Below are positions 1 to 9,006 of a stretch of DNA of 64,000 bases, piece by piece. The number at the start of each line of letters is the position of its first letter. Position 1 is the stretch's first letter. The notes under the pieces are model-generated. The model did no database searches. It was not told the DNA's origin and saw only the letters and a program-made list of their open reading frames with translations. The stretch is taken from NCBI RefSeq assembly GCF_037154075.1, contig NZ_JBANRJ010000001.1:2227501-2291500 (forward strand), given 5' to 3'. The stretch is from Sphingobium aromaticiconvertens (GTDB taxonomy: Bacteria; Pseudomonadota; Alphaproteobacteria; Sphingomonadales; Sphingomonadaceae). The position numbers and the translations under genes are program-made.

Positions 1-1394
1 GCCAGTTCCGCGCGTTTCATCTGGCCGATGCCATGTTCAGCCGAGATCGACCCGCCTGCCGCGACCACGGCATCATGGACGAAGGCGCTGATGGCCTGCC
101 CCTGCGCCGCGATCCAGGCGGGGCCGTCGCTGGTCCCTTTGGGCGCGCGGACATGGAAATGGACATTGCCATCACCCAGATGGCCAAAAGAGGAGGCGGT
201 GGTGCCGGGGAAGGCGCTCTCCGCCGCCGCTGCGCCATCGACCATGAAGGCGGGCATGCGCGCGATCGGCACGCTGATGTCGAACTGAAGCGCCGGGCCT
301 TGCGCACGCTCGGACTCCGACAGCGACTCCCGGATGCGCCAGAAAGCGTCGGCCTGCGCTTCATTGGCAGCGATGGTGGCGTCGATCGCCACCCCTGCCT
401 CGAACGCCTGCGCCAGCGCTCCTTCCAACCGCGCTGCCGGGCCGGGTTCGCTGATGTCTGCATGATCTACCTCGATCAGCACATGCCAGGGCGTGCGCGT
501 CTCGATCGGTGAGCGGATACCAGGAATGTGGGAGAGGACATGGCCGAGGCCATCGTCGGCAATCACCTCGAACCCCTCTACGCTGTCGCCCAGCGACCGT
601 TCCACCAGCCGCAACAGCGCCAAGGCGTCCTGCGGCGTGGCGACCCCGATCCAGCCCACCGCCCGCGCGGCGATGGCGGGCACCAGCCGCAATGCAGCGG
701 CGGTGACGATGCCCAGGGTGCCTTCTGCACCGATCAGCAGTTGCTTGATGTCATAGCCGCGATTATCCTTCTTCAGCGCGTCCAGCCCGTCGAAGATTCT
801 CCCATCGGGCAACACGACCTCAATCCCCTCGACCAGCGCGCGCATCGTCCCATGGCGCAACACCTGCGTCCCGCCCGCATTGGTGGAAACAAGCCCGCCG
901 ATCGTGGCCGATCCCTTGGCTCCCAGGCTTAATGGAAAGCGGCGACCCGCGTCCTGCGCCGCGTCATGCAGTGTGGACAGGATCACGCCGGCTTCGCACA
1001 CCGCCAGATTATCGTCAGGCGACAGGCTGCGGATGCGGTTCATCCGGCGCAGCGACAGGATCAGCGCGCTGCCATCGGCGGGCGGCGTCGCCCCGCCGAC
1101 CATCGACGTATTGCCCCCCTGCGGCACCAGCGCCACGCCCAGCTCCGCCGCCAGCGCCATCGCCGCGGCGACCTCTTGCGTTGACGCCGGCGACAGGATC
1201 GCGGGCGTCGCCCCATGGAACCGCCCACGCCAGTCGGTCGTCCAGGGGGCGATGTCGTCGGGATCTGTGGTGACGCCCTTTGGCCCCAGCAGGCCCGCGA
1301 AGCGGTCGAGAATATCCTGTCCAATCATAGGACGGATATATGCCCCGGAATTCATCGACTGTTCAACCATCTGTCGATAGCGTGATTCGCCCAT
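1..1394 (-). CDS. FAD-binding oxidase, GlcD / D-2-hydroxyacid dehydrogenase family (3' end outside window)
   Basis: Reading the minus strand from ATG at 1394 gives 464 codons without a stop up to the window edge. An N-terminal FAD-binding (PCMH-type) domain shows PQGGNTSMVGG at about residues 91-101 and later GGLVSTNAGG, typical of the pyrophosphate loop. The C-terminal half carries SFGHLGDGNVHFHV, the histidine-rich metal/substrate site of the glycolate oxidase GlcD and D-lactate/D-2-hydroxyglutarate dehydrogenase family, and ends at EHGIGQMKRAEL, which in this family lies 20-40 residues before the C-terminus. It should be a soluble flavoprotein oxidising a D-2-hydroxyacid. The substrate cannot be told from sequence. 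A later ATG at 1328 is possible but would remove residues before the FAD domain. Confidence 0.88.
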   Translation of the reverse strand, partial: MGESRYRQMVEQSMNSGAYIRPMIGQDILDRFAGLLGPKGVTTDPDDIAPWTTDWRGRFHGATPAILSPASTQEVAAAMALAAELGVALVPQGGNTSMVGGATPPADGSALILSLRRMNRIRSLSPDDNLAVCEAGVILSTLHDAAQDAGRRFPLSLGAKGSATIGGLVSTNAGGTQVLRHGTMRALVEGIEVVLPDGRIFDGLDALKKDNRGYDIKQLLIGAEGTLGIVTAAALRLVPAIAARAVGWIGVATPQDALALLRLVERSLGDSVEGFEVIADDGLGHVLSHIPGIRSPIETRTPWHVLIEVDHADISEPGPAARLEGALAQAFEAGVAIDATIAANEAQADAFWRIRESLSESERAQGPALQFDISVPIARMPAFMVDGAAAAESAFPGTTASSFGHLGDGNVHFHVRAPKGTSDGPAWIAAQGQAISAFVHDAVVAAGGSISAEHGIGQMKRAEL

Positions 1395-1406
1395 AAGGGG
1401 TCTGCT

Positions 1407-1844
1407 TTGTTCCAATCCATCCTGATGCTTGTTTTAGCGCCCGGTGCGGCAGAATCCGAACAATGGGCGCAGATGACGATTCAACAGCGCGTCATCATCC
1501 GTGTGCCCATGGGACCGCGTGCCACGGCGCAGGCGCGCGCTCGGTCGCGTGCCCCCGAACCCTCGGAGGAATGGAAGGAAAAGAAGGGACCGAAATGCGT
1601 GGCGCTCCGGTCGATCCGCTCGGCCGCGATCGTGACACCGGACGGTGTCGACCTGATCCTGGCCGACGAGCATCGCTATCGGGCAAAGCTGGAACGCGGC
1701 TGCCGCTCGACGGGTTTTTATTCCGGCTTCTATGTCGAGCCACAGGCTGATCGTTCGCTCTGCGCGGGACGGGATGAGTTGCAGGCGCGCAGCGGCCTCG
1801 CTTGCTCCATCACCAGCTTCAAGCGACTGGTCGAGGACGACTGA
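1407..1844 (+). CDS. exported hypothetical protein of sphingomonad type
   Basis: 145 codons starting with TTG at 1407. This start is chosen because AAGGGG at 1395-1400 lies six bases upstream, whereas the in-frame ATG at 1425 has no Shine-Dalgarno. A short hydrophobic N-terminus (SILMLVLAPGAA) could be a signal peptide. The C-terminal half (GVDLILADEHRYRAKLERGC, then FYSGFYVEP and CAGRDELQARSG) has two cysteines spaced as if for a disulfide, suggesting a small periplasmic domain. I recognise no catalytic motif. It diverges from the FAD oxidase with 12 bases between start codons, so its ribosome-binding site abuts the neighbour's start. Function unknown. Confidence 0.7.
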   Translation: MFQSILMLVLAPGAAESEQWAQMTIQQRVIIRVPMGPRATAQARARSRAPEPSEEWKEKKGPKCVALRSIRSAAIVTPDGVDLILADEHRYRAKLERGCRSTGFYSGFYVEPQADRSLCAGRDELQARSGLACSITSFKRLVEDD

Positions 1845-1978
1845 CCCCGATTGACCGTCCCCGGTACGCGGATTTGGCCGGATTTCCTTGACAAGTGGAC
1901 GGGATTTCCGCAAGGGCCGGGCGCTTGGACCTGCATCCCGGCGGGCGCCTCGCCTTTTCCCTTGTCCCGGACATTTGC

Positions 1979-3442
1979 ATGACTTTTGCCGACCTCGGCC
2001 TTTCCGATGAATTATTGAAGGCCGTTTCAGAGGCCGGGTATGACACGCCCACGCCAATCCAGGCGCAGGCGATTCCGCCCGTGCTGATGATGAAGGACAT
2101 CATCGGCATCGCCCAGACCGGCACCGGCAAGACCGCCAGCTTCGTGCTGCCGATGATCGACATCCTGGCCCATGGCCGCAGCCGCGCGCGGATGCCGCGC
2201 TCGCTGATCCTGGAGCCGACCCGCGAACTCGCCGCGCAGGTGGCCGAGAATTTCGAGAAATACGGGAAATATCACAAGCTCTCCATGGCGCTTCTGATTG
2301 GCGGCGTGAATATGGGCGACCAGATCGCGGCGCTGGAAAAGGGCGTGGACGTCCTGATCGCGACGCCGGGCCGCCTGATGGACCTGTTCGGGCGCGGCAA
2401 GATCATGCTGAACGGCTGTTCGCTGCTGGTGATCGACGAAGCGGACCGGATGCTCGACATGGGTTTCATCCCCGATATCGAGGAAATCTGCACCAAGCTG
2501 CCCGCCCAGCGCCAGACGCTGCTTTTCTCGGCCACCATGCCGCCGGTCATCAAGAAGCTGGCCGACCGTTTCCTCGACAATCCCAAGTCGATCGAAGTCG
2601 CGCGCCCCGCCAGCGCCGGCATCAACATTGCCCAGTGGCTGGTGAAGGTCGATTCGCGCAAGAAGCGCGACGTGCTGCGGACCATGTTGCGGCAGGAAGA
2701 AGTGACCAGCGCGGTCATTTTCTGCAACCGCAAGACGACGGTGCGCGACCTTAACAAAAGCCTTCAGCGCGACGGTTTCCGCTCGGGCGAGATTCACGGT
2801 GACATCGACCAGTCGGCGCGCATCGCCGAACTGGACCGGTTCAAGACCGGCGCGGTCAACATCCTCGTCGCCTCAGACGTCGCCGCCCGCGGGCTGGACA
2901 TCAAGGGCGTGAGCCACGTCTTCAATTTTGACGCGCCCTGGCACCCGGACGATTATGTCCACCGTATCGGCCGCACGGGCCGGGCAGGGGCAACGGGCGT
3001 TGCCTACACCTTCGTCACCGCCGAGGATGCCGAGGCGCTCGACAATATCCAGAAGCTGATCGGCACAAAGATCGCCGTCGTCGGCGCCCCCGCCGATTCC
3101 GGCGACGATGCACCCGCGGACGCCGCTCCCGCCAAGCCCGCGCGCAAGCCAAGGACGCCGCGCAAGCCCGCCGAAGCCGAGGCGAAGCCCGAAACCAAGC
3201 CCAAGGCTCCGGCAAAGGCCAAGCCTCCAGTGGAAGCCGCGCCCGTCGCCGAAGACCTCCCCCGCGAGGGAGCGCCGCGTGAAGCGCCCCGCCAGCGCGA
3301 AGACAACCGCCCACCCCGCAACGACGCCCCGCCACCGCCCGCGTCCTCGCGCGGCCGCCGCGACCGGCAGGACGATGACGGCCCGGACGACGGCTGGAAC
3401 GGCCCAATGCCCGAATTCCTGTCCTTCGGTTTCAACGGCTGA
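1979..3442 (+). CDS. rhlE: DEAD-box ATP-dependent RNA helicase, RhlE-like
   Basis: 487 residues from ATG 1979 (MTFADLGLS); the frame is open further upstream but that part is not helicase-like. All helicase motifs are visible: Q motif TPTPIQAQAIP, Walker A AQTGTGKT (about residues 44-51), PTRELA, TPGRL, DEAD in VIDEADRML (about 154), SAT, ARGLD and HRIGRTGRAG (about 325). The last ~110 residues are a low-complexity Lys/Pro/Ala then Arg/Asp/Pro-rich tail, typical of RhlE-type helicases and probably RNA-binding. It should unwind short RNA duplexes in ribosome assembly or mRNA decay. A second, more compact RhlE lies at 53846-55228, so the two are paralogs. Confidence 0.92.
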   Translation: MTFADLGLSDELLKAVSEAGYDTPTPIQAQAIPPVLMMKDIIGIAQTGTGKTASFVLPMIDILAHGRSRARMPRSLILEPTRELAAQVAENFEKYGKYHKLSMALLIGGVNMGDQIAALEKGVDVLIATPGRLMDLFGRGKIMLNGCSLLVIDEADRMLDMGFIPDIEEICTKLPAQRQTLLFSATMPPVIKKLADRFLDNPKSIEVARPASAGINIAQWLVKVDSRKKRDVLRTMLRQEEVTSAVIFCNRKTTVRDLNKSLQRDGFRSGEIHGDIDQSARIAELDRFKTGAVNILVASDVAARGLDIKGVSHVFNFDAPWHPDDYVHRIGRTGRAGATGVAYTFVTAEDAEALDNIQKLIGTKIAVVGAPADSGDDAPADAAPAKPARKPRTPRKPAEAEAKPETKPKAPAKAKPPVEAAPVAEDLPREGAPREAPRQREDNRPPRNDAPPPPASSRGRRDRQDDDGPDDGWNGPMPEFLSFGFNG

Positions 3443-3708
3443 TCGAAATATCCTTCTCATTGGCGGGAGAAGAATGAACTGGCTGATCAGCGAGTCGGTC
3501 AGGCGTAGCTTGCAGAGAGGCAGGCGCAATAGCTGCGCCGATCCAAAACACTCTACAACCGTCATCCCGGGCTTGATCCAGGAACCAAAAGCCTTATCCT
3601 ATCCATGACGCTCAACCGTTGAACCAATGCCCCCGCGCCCCCGCCTCCCGGCAATGACGGCAACGGGTGGTTTGCGGACGGGCGGCTATTGGGTAGGCGG
3701 GCCGCTAA
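3443..3708. other. intergenic stretch with a degraded extragenic repeat
   Basis: No credible gene. The segment near 3560-3590 (GTCATCCCGGGCTTGATCCA) matches the kind of short extragenic repeat scattered between genes in sphingomonads, and ATGACGG at 3655-3661 may be its opposite arm. Base composition falls toward AT after 3700, where the low-GC gene begins. Confidence 0.35.
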
Positions 3709-4023
3709 TTAAGACTCGCCATTCCTAATGGGCACTAGCTGCCGCAGGATTTCACGCATAGCAACAACCTTGTCAGCAGCCGTACTAGCCTCAGATGACC
3801 TTTCTCCGTTTATAGCTGAAACATACTCCCGCTTTGATTGGTGCATCGCGTCAATCGCCAAATCCATAATTGATTGAGCGAAATCTGCGTTCCCAATTGT
3901 CATGGTCACGATCGCTGGCTTTGGAAACGGATTAAAAGCTTCAATTGTGCTCGACGACAACTCATCTATGAGGTCGTCGAATTCGTCACGACGCAGAATT
4001 TCTTTGATATCCCACGGATGCAT
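3709..4023 (-). CDS. low-GC hypothetical protein
   Basis: 104 residues from ATG at 4023, chosen because AGGAG lies six to seven bases upstream on the minus strand; an in-frame start six codons earlier lacks a ribosome-binding site. The protein is acidic at the N-terminus (MHPWDIKEILRRDEFDDLID) with a middle segment FPKPAIVTMTIGNADFAQS, and has no signal peptide or membrane segment. The coding stretch is clearly poorer in G+C than every neighbour, and codon use differs, which suggests horizontal acquisition. No family recognised. Its position between rhlE and radC gives no functional hint. Confidence 0.6.
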   Translation of the reverse strand: MHPWDIKEILRRDEFDDLIDELSSSTIEAFNPFPKPAIVTMTIGNADFAQSIMDLAIDAMHQSKREYVSAINGERSSEASTAADKVVAMREILRQLVPIRNGES

Positions 4024-4128
4024 TCTCGTCTCCTGCTGCAAAACAGCTCAACCTAATGTCAGCTTTACTGCAACATCGCGATTGCCGTAAACGGCAATAA
4101 ATGGTCGATAGCGGCGGTCCCCGCCTCC

Positions 4129-4842
4129 CTAAATCAACCCCTGCGCGCGAAAGCTCGTATGTCCCTGCGCGCCGATGATGATGTGGTCATGTACCGAAAT
4201 CCCCAGCCGCTTGGCCGCGTCCACGATGCTGCGGGTGATGTCGATATCCGCGCGGCTGGGCGACGGGTCGCCCGATGGGTGGTTGTGGACCAGGATCAGG
4301 CTGCTTGAGCCAAGGTCCATCGCGCGTTTGATAACTTCTCGGGTATAGATGGCCGCCTGGTCGGTTGACCCCTCGCTCATCACTTCGTCGCGGATCAACT
4401 GGTTGCGGGCATTGAGGTGCAGCACGCGGACACGTTCGATCGTCAGATAGGCCATATCGGCGCGCAGATAATCGAGCAGCGCCTGCCAGCTTGCCAGCAC
4501 GGGCCGCTCCGCGACGTCGCTTCGCAGCAGGCGCAGGGCGGTGGCCTGCACGATCTTGATCGCGGCGACGCTGGTGTCACCCATGCCGGGGACGCGGCTG
4601 ATCGATTGCCAGTCCGCGCTCATCAGCCCGCCGATGCCGCCAAATTCGCGCAGCAGCGCCTTGGCCAGCGGCTTTGTATCCCGCCGGGGAATCGCCAGCG
4701 CCAGCAGATATTCGATCAGCTCATGGTCCAGCAGCGCGTCGCTGCCGCCATCGGCCAACCGCTGGCGCAGGCGCGCGCGATGCCCTGCGCCATCATGTGT
4801 AACTGGCCCATCATGTGTAACTGGAATATCGCCTTCGCTCAT
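4129..4842 (-). CDS. radC: RadC-family JAB/MPN domain protein
   Basis: 237 residues. An N-terminal helix-hairpin-helix-like part (ISRVPGMGDTSVAAIKIV, about residues 80-97) is followed by an MPN/JAB domain with the metal-binding JAMM signature HNHPSGDPSPSRAD near residue 185 and an upstream Glu in SEGSTDQA. The family is named for DNA repair but its biochemical role is unsettled. The N-terminus contains a perfect 6-residue duplication, VTHDGP-VTHDGA, encoded by a 16-bp sequence repeated 18 bp apart (4791-4806 and 4809-4824). This lies before the conserved part and is probably tolerated slippage. Confidence 0.9.
   Translation of the reverse strand: MSEGDIPVTHDGPVTHDGAGHRARLRQRLADGGSDALLDHELIEYLLALAIPRRDTKPLAKALLREFGGIGGLMSADWQSISRVPGMGDTSVAAIKIVQATALRLLRSDVAERPVLASWQALLDYLRADMAYLTIERVRVLHLNARNQLIRDEVMSEGSTDQAAIYTREVIKRAMDLGSSSLILVHNHPSGDPSPSRADIDITRSIVDAAKRLGISVHDHIIIGAQGHTSFRAQGLI
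4791..4824. repeat. 18-bp tandem duplication in the 5' end of radC
   Basis: CATCATGTGTAACTGG occurs at 4791-4806 and again at 4809-4824. The unit is in frame (six codons) and adds VTHDG twice near the start of RadC. Confidence 0.9.
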
Positions 4843-4988
4843 GCCCGCTTGTCGCTCCCCTCAACGGCCTGAAGAAAAGCGCTATGCGTTGCGGAATCCG
4901 GCGGCAAGGATATTTAAGGGCGGTATAGACGTTATAGATGCGTTACAGACATACGAACGCCAAGTGAAAGCCGGGGTTGGCCAGACGA

Positions 4989-7900
4989 ATGAATGAAATC
5001 GACGGCGAAGAGGCGGTTCGCCGGGGGTGGCTGCGCTGGCTGGGCATTGGCACGGGCACGCTGGGGCTGGTGCTGGTCGCGCTATGGACCCAGCGCGCGC
5101 CCATCGCCGACAATTTCCTGAACCGCGAATTGAATCGCCGGGACATTCTGGCGCGCTATCGCCTGGTGGATGTGGGGTTGCGGACCCAGCGGATCGAAAA
5201 GCTGGTGCTGGGCAATCCCGCCAATCCCGACCTGACAGCAGAATGGGTGGAGGTAGACATCGGCTTCACCGGCCTGACGCCAGAGGTCGTGGCGGTCCGG
5301 GCAGGCGGCGTGCGGATGCGCGGGACATTGCATCAGGGCGTCCTGACGCTGGGCGAACTCGACAAGTTTCGTGACAGCCAGTCGACGGCACCGTTCAGCC
5401 TGCCCGGCATGCGGCTGGCGCTGTCGGACGCGCGGATGCACCTTGCGACCGATGCGGGCGTTGTTGGCTTGACGCTGGATGGTTCGGGCGACCTCCAGTC
5501 CGGGTTTCGCGGAACGCTGGCCGCTGCCATGCCCAAGGCGGGATTCGCTGGCTGTGGCGCGACCGTGGCGACGGCTGTGCTGGATGTGGCGATTCAGGCG
5601 GAGCGGCCTCGTCTCACCGGCCCGATCAAGGCGCATGCGCTGGCCTGCCGGAACCGGGGAATCGCGCTTGCGCAGCCTGCGGGGCAGGTGGATGTGAAGC
5701 TGGGCAAGGCGCTCGACCGCTGGACGGGGCGCGTTGTGCTGGCGAGCGCTGCGCTGAAGGCGCAGGGCATCGTCGCCGCCCGGCCGCGCGCGACCGTGGA
5801 TTTCGACGGTACCGCTGCAAAGACGGGCGGGCGACTCTATATGGATGCGCAGGCGCTGGGCAGGGCTGGCGGCGGGGCCGGGGTGTTGGCGCAGGATCTG
5901 GGCGTGGATGCACGCTGGTCCGTCACCACCGGGCGCGCCCTTGAAGCGCAGGCGCAAGGCACCCTTGCCGCGAGTCGCCTGCACGGTGGCGGGCGTGATC
6001 CGCTGGCTGATCTGCGCACTTCAACGGCTGGCACGCCTGTCGGGCCGCTTGCCATACGCCTTGCCGACGCGGTGCGCGCAGCGGGGCGCGACAATCAGCT
6101 CAAGGCCAGCTTCGCCGCCGCTCAACACGGCACGGGCGGCAATCTGATCCTGACCGACGCGACGCTGTCGGCGCGCAGCGGCGCCCGCATCGGCCTCGCG
6201 CCCAACAGCCGTCTTGCCCTGACATGGCCCGGCACCCGCAAACGCCCTGTCGACTGGGCGCTGGACGGCAGCCTCACCACCGATGGCGGCGGTTTGCCAC
6301 GCGCTGCGCTGCGGCTGGCCCGCCGACCGGGCGGGGGCTTTGGCGGGCAGATGTTCATCGACCCCTATGCGGCGGGCGACGCACGCCTCGCGTTGGAAGC
6401 CGTCCGCTTCACGGCGGGGGCGGGTGGCGAAACCCGCTTTGCCACATCGCTACGGCTCGACGGGCCGCTGGAGGGCGGCGCCCTGCGCGGCCTGTCTATG
6501 CCCATAGAGGGCCGAATCGGGGGCGACGGATCACTGACTATCAACCCGCGCTGTGTGCCCGTGTCGCTGCAAAGCGCCCGCTATGGTGGTTTCGCGCTCG
6601 GTCGCACCCGGCAGACACTGTGCCCGGCGGAGGCTGGGGCGCTGTTTGCCTATAATCAGGGCGGCCTGCGTGGCGGCGCGCAGATTCGCAATCTTTCCCT
6701 TCAGGGGCGCAGCGGCGACAGCCCCATGCGTCTTTCCGCGGATAGCGCCCGCGTGACGCTTGGCCAGACCGGCTTCGCTCTCGCCAATGCACTGTTCAGT
6801 GTCGGGCCGCGGGACGCGCCCGTTCTCCTCTCCGCCGCGACCATTACCGGCCGCGCGGCAGGGCAGGGGCTTGGCGGGCATCTTGAGGGCGCGACTGGCC
6901 GCATCGGCACCGTTCCCCTCGACATAGGCGAAGCGCAGGGCGACTGGACCTTCGCGCGCGGCGTGCTGGACGTGAAGGGCAGCTTGTCCGTCAGCGACAC
7001 CGCCAGTCCCGCCCGTTTTAACGCGCTGGCCAGCAAGGACTTCGCCCTCACCCTGCGCGATGGCCGGATCACGGCGAATGGCAGCCTCACTACACCGCGT
7101 AGCGGCGTGAATGTGGCATCCGTCGATATTCGCCACGACCTTGGCAACGGGCAGGGGCAGGCCGATCTCAAAGTGCCGGGCCTCACCTTCGATTCGAAAC
7201 TCCAGCCAGAGGAACTTACCAGCCTCGCGCTGGGCGTTGTTGCCAATGTCGCAGGCACGGTGACGGGTGCGGGGCAGATACGCTGGAACGGCAACACCGT
7301 CACCAGCGACGGACGCTTCCGCACAGACAATAGCAACCTCGCCGCCGCTTTCGGCCCGGTCGAAGGACTGTCGGGCGAAATCCACTTCACCGACCTCATC
7401 GGCCTCGTCACCGCACCGGGGCAGGAAGTCCGCCTCAAGACCGTCAATCCCGGCGTAGCGGTCCGCGACGGCGTCGTGCGTTATCGGCTGGGCGAAGGGC
7501 AGAAAGTACATGTGGAGGGTGGCGAATGGCCTTTCTCCGGTGGGCGGCTTGTCCTGCTGCCCACCACGCTGGATTTCGGCGCGGCGGTTGACCGTTATCT
7601 GACCTTCCGCGTGGTCGGTCTGGACGCTGGCGCCTTCATTCAGACGATGGAACTGGACAATATCTCGGCCACCGGCACGTTCGACGGGATCATGCCGCTG
7701 ATCTTCGACGCCACTGGCGGGCGGATCGCAGGCGGGGTGCTGGTCGCCCGGCAACAGGGCATGCCGCCGCTGTTGATGCCCGAAGGCGTGCTGCCGACCA
7801 TCCCCTGTGATCCGGCGCGCCAGTCTGGCGTGCTGTCCTATGTCGGCCCGGTTTCGAATGAACAACTGGGCGTCATGGGCAAGCTGGCCTTCGACGCGCT

Positions 7901-8246
7901 CAAGAATCTCCAATATAAGTGCCTCACCATTTTGATGGACGGCGCGCTGGATGGAGAGATGGTCACGAATGTCGTCTTCAACGGCGTCAATCGCGGGCAG
8001 ATCGGCAGTGCGCCCGCCAGCATTGCCCGCAATTTCGTGGGCTTGCCTTTCCTGTTCAACGTCCGGGTGACTGCGCCTTTCCGGGGGTTGCTGGGCACTG
8101 CCCAATCCTTCATCGATCCCAGCCAGTTGATCCGCAACAGCCTGGGTGATGCCTATGCCGACAAACTCGCCAAGGAGAAGTTGGAACCAGGACTTGCGGT
8201 TCAGCCTGCCGAAAGCGACAAGGTGCCAAACGGGGAGCACAAATGA
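4989..8246 (+). CDS. ydbH: YdbH-family intermembrane transport protein (AsmA-like)
   Basis: 1085 residues from ATG 4989 (an in-frame TTG at 4977 is less likely). A single transmembrane anchor (about residues 14-36, GIGTGTLGLVLVALW) precedes a very long repetitive beta-rich region with many LTLDGSG, TGPIKAH and ASVDIRHDLG-type strands, as in AsmA/TamB-like bridge proteins. The C-terminal segment GTFDGIMPLIFDATGGRI is the conserved YdbH (dicarboxylate-transport-named) domain. YdbH is known in Escherichia coli as one of three redundant AsmA-like proteins needed for outer-membrane lipid transport, acting with YnbE and YdbL. Both partners follow here with 4-base overlaps, so the three are translationally coupled. 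Expected in the inner membrane, spanning the periplasm. Confidence 0.85.
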   Translation: MNEIDGEEAVRRGWLRWLGIGTGTLGLVLVALWTQRAPIADNFLNRELNRRDILARYRLVDVGLRTQRIEKLVLGNPANPDLTAEWVEVDIGFTGLTPEVVAVRAGGVRMRGTLHQGVLTLGELDKFRDSQSTAPFSLPGMRLALSDARMHLATDAGVVGLTLDGSGDLQSGFRGTLAAAMPKAGFAGCGATVATAVLDVAIQAERPRLTGPIKAHALACRNRGIALAQPAGQVDVKLGKALDRWTGRVVLASAALKAQGIVAARPRATVDFDGTAAKTGGRLYMDAQALGRAGGGAGVLAQDLGVDARWSVTTGRALEAQAQGTLAASRLHGGGRDPLADLRTSTAGTPVGPLAIRLADAVRAAGRDNQLKASFAAAQHGTGGNLILTDATLSARSGARIGLAPNSRLALTWPGTRKRPVDWALDGSLTTDGGGLPRAALRLARRPGGGFGGQMFIDPYAAGDARLALEAVRFTAGAGGETRFATSLRLDGPLEGGALRGLSMPIEGRIGGDGSLTINPRCVPVSLQSARYGGFALGRTRQTLCPAEAGALFAYNQGGLRGGAQIRNLSLQGRSGDSPMRLSADSARVTLGQTGFALANALFSVGPRDAPVLLSAATITGRAAGQGLGGHLEGATGRIGTVPLDIGEAQGDWTFARGVLDVKGSLSVSDTASPARFNALASKDFALTLRDGRITANGSLTTPRSGVNVASVDIRHDLGNGQGQADLKVPGLTFDSKLQPEELTSLALGVVANVAGTVTGAGQIRWNGNTVTSDGRFRTDNSNLAAAFGPVEGLSGEIHFTDLIGLVTAPGQEVRLKTVNPGVAVRDGVVRYRLGEGQKVHVEGGEWPFSGGRLVLLPTTLDFGAAVDRYLTFRVVGLDAGAFIQTMELDNISATGTFDGIMPLIFDATGGRIAGGVLVARQQGMPPLLMPEGVLPTIPCDPARQSGVLSYVGPVSNEQLGVMGKLAFDALKNLQYKCLTILMDGALDGEMVTNVVFNGVNRGQIGSAPASIARNFVGLPFLFNVRVTAPFRGLLGTAQSFIDPSQLIRNSLGDAYADKLAKEKLEPGLAVQPAESDKVPNGEHK

Positions 8247-8431
8247 AGAGAATAGCGATCATCACAGCGGGTCTGGCCGCGATGGCACTGGGGGGCTGCA
8301 TTCAGGTGAAAGCCCCCGATCGTCCGATCGAGATCAACCTGAATGTCAAGGTGCAGCAGGAAGTGGTCGTGCGCCTTCAGCGCGATGCCCAGGATCTTAT
8401 TCAGAATAACCCGGAGTTGTTCCCGCAATGA
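8243..8431 (+). CDS. ynbE: YnbE-family outer-membrane lipoprotein
   Basis: 62 residues. The start ATG overlaps the ydbH stop (ATGA, 8243-8246). A lipoprotein signal ends in the lipobox LGGC, with cysteine at residue 19, followed by the family core PIEINLNVKVQQEVVVRL. In E. coli YnbE is thought to stack as beta-strands onto the C-terminus of YdbH and anchor the bridge in the outer membrane. Size and position match that arrangement. Confidence 0.85.
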   Translation: MKRIAIITAGLAAMALGGCIQVKAPDRPIEINLNVKVQQEVVVRLQRDAQDLIQNNPELFPQ

Positions 8432-8829
8432 CACGTCCCATTCTCATCATCGCGGCAGGCGCCGCCCTTGCTCTTGCCACTGGTCTGGCGCTGACGGCCC
8501 CTGCGCGCGCGCAGGGTGCATCCGTCGCGGCTGCGATCGCCGCAGGTACCGTCGGCGAACAGGCTGATGGGTATCTGGGTATCGCCGGGGCGGTCAGTGG
8601 CGACGTCCGCGCAGAGGTCGAATCGATCAATATCAAGCGCCGCGCCGCCTATACCGATCTGGCCGGAAAGCGGGGCGTTACCGTCGCCGATGTCGCTGCC
8701 GCCACGGGCTGCCAGACGCTCAGCAGCCGCGTGAAGCAGGGGCAGGCTTACCGTGTCGGTGCAGGCGCATGGACGACGAAAGGGGCGGGCGCCATAGCCC
8801 TCCCGTCCTATTGCGCGACAGCCGGTTAA
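8428..8829 (+). CDS. ydbL: YdbL-family (DUF1318) periplasmic protein
   Basis: 133 residues, coupled to ynbE by a 4-base ATGA overlap. A signal peptide ends near TAPARAQG (about residue 29). The mature part has the DUF1318 pattern GEQADGYLGI and VNIKRRAAYTDLA-like (here VESINIKRRAAYTDLAGKRG), then a C-terminal segment with two cysteines (ATGCQTLSS and PSYCATAG) that could form a disulfide. In E. coli YdbL modulates the YdbH-YnbE complex as a probable periplasmic chaperone. Confidence 0.85.
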   Translation: MTRPILIIAAGAALALATGLALTAPARAQGASVAAAIAAGTVGEQADGYLGIAGAVSGDVRAEVESINIKRRAAYTDLAGKRGVTVADVAAATGCQTLSSRVKQGQAYRVGAGAWTTKGAGAIALPSYCATAG

Positions 8830-8899
8830 GTCGAAACGCAAGGATAGTGGCTGATTGCGGGCGCATTTCCGGCCCATTTCGGCTTAAACCCTTGAACGG

Positions 8900-8928
8900 T
8901 TGACTATCCGGCATCGCCTTTCTAAACG
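8900..8928 (+). promoter_or_regulatory. possible promoter of the atp Fo operon
   Basis: TTGACT at 8900-8905 with a weak -10-like TAAACG at 8923-8928 (17-bp spacing), about 80 bp upstream of atpI and just after ydbL. Only the -35 resembles consensus, so the assignment is tentative. Confidence 0.3.
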
Positions 8929-9006
8929 GACCCCGCCTTGACGGGTGCAGCCGCAGGCTTCATGGCCCCTTCGACACGCTAACAAGCGTTGGAAGAGGAG
9001 GCTGCG

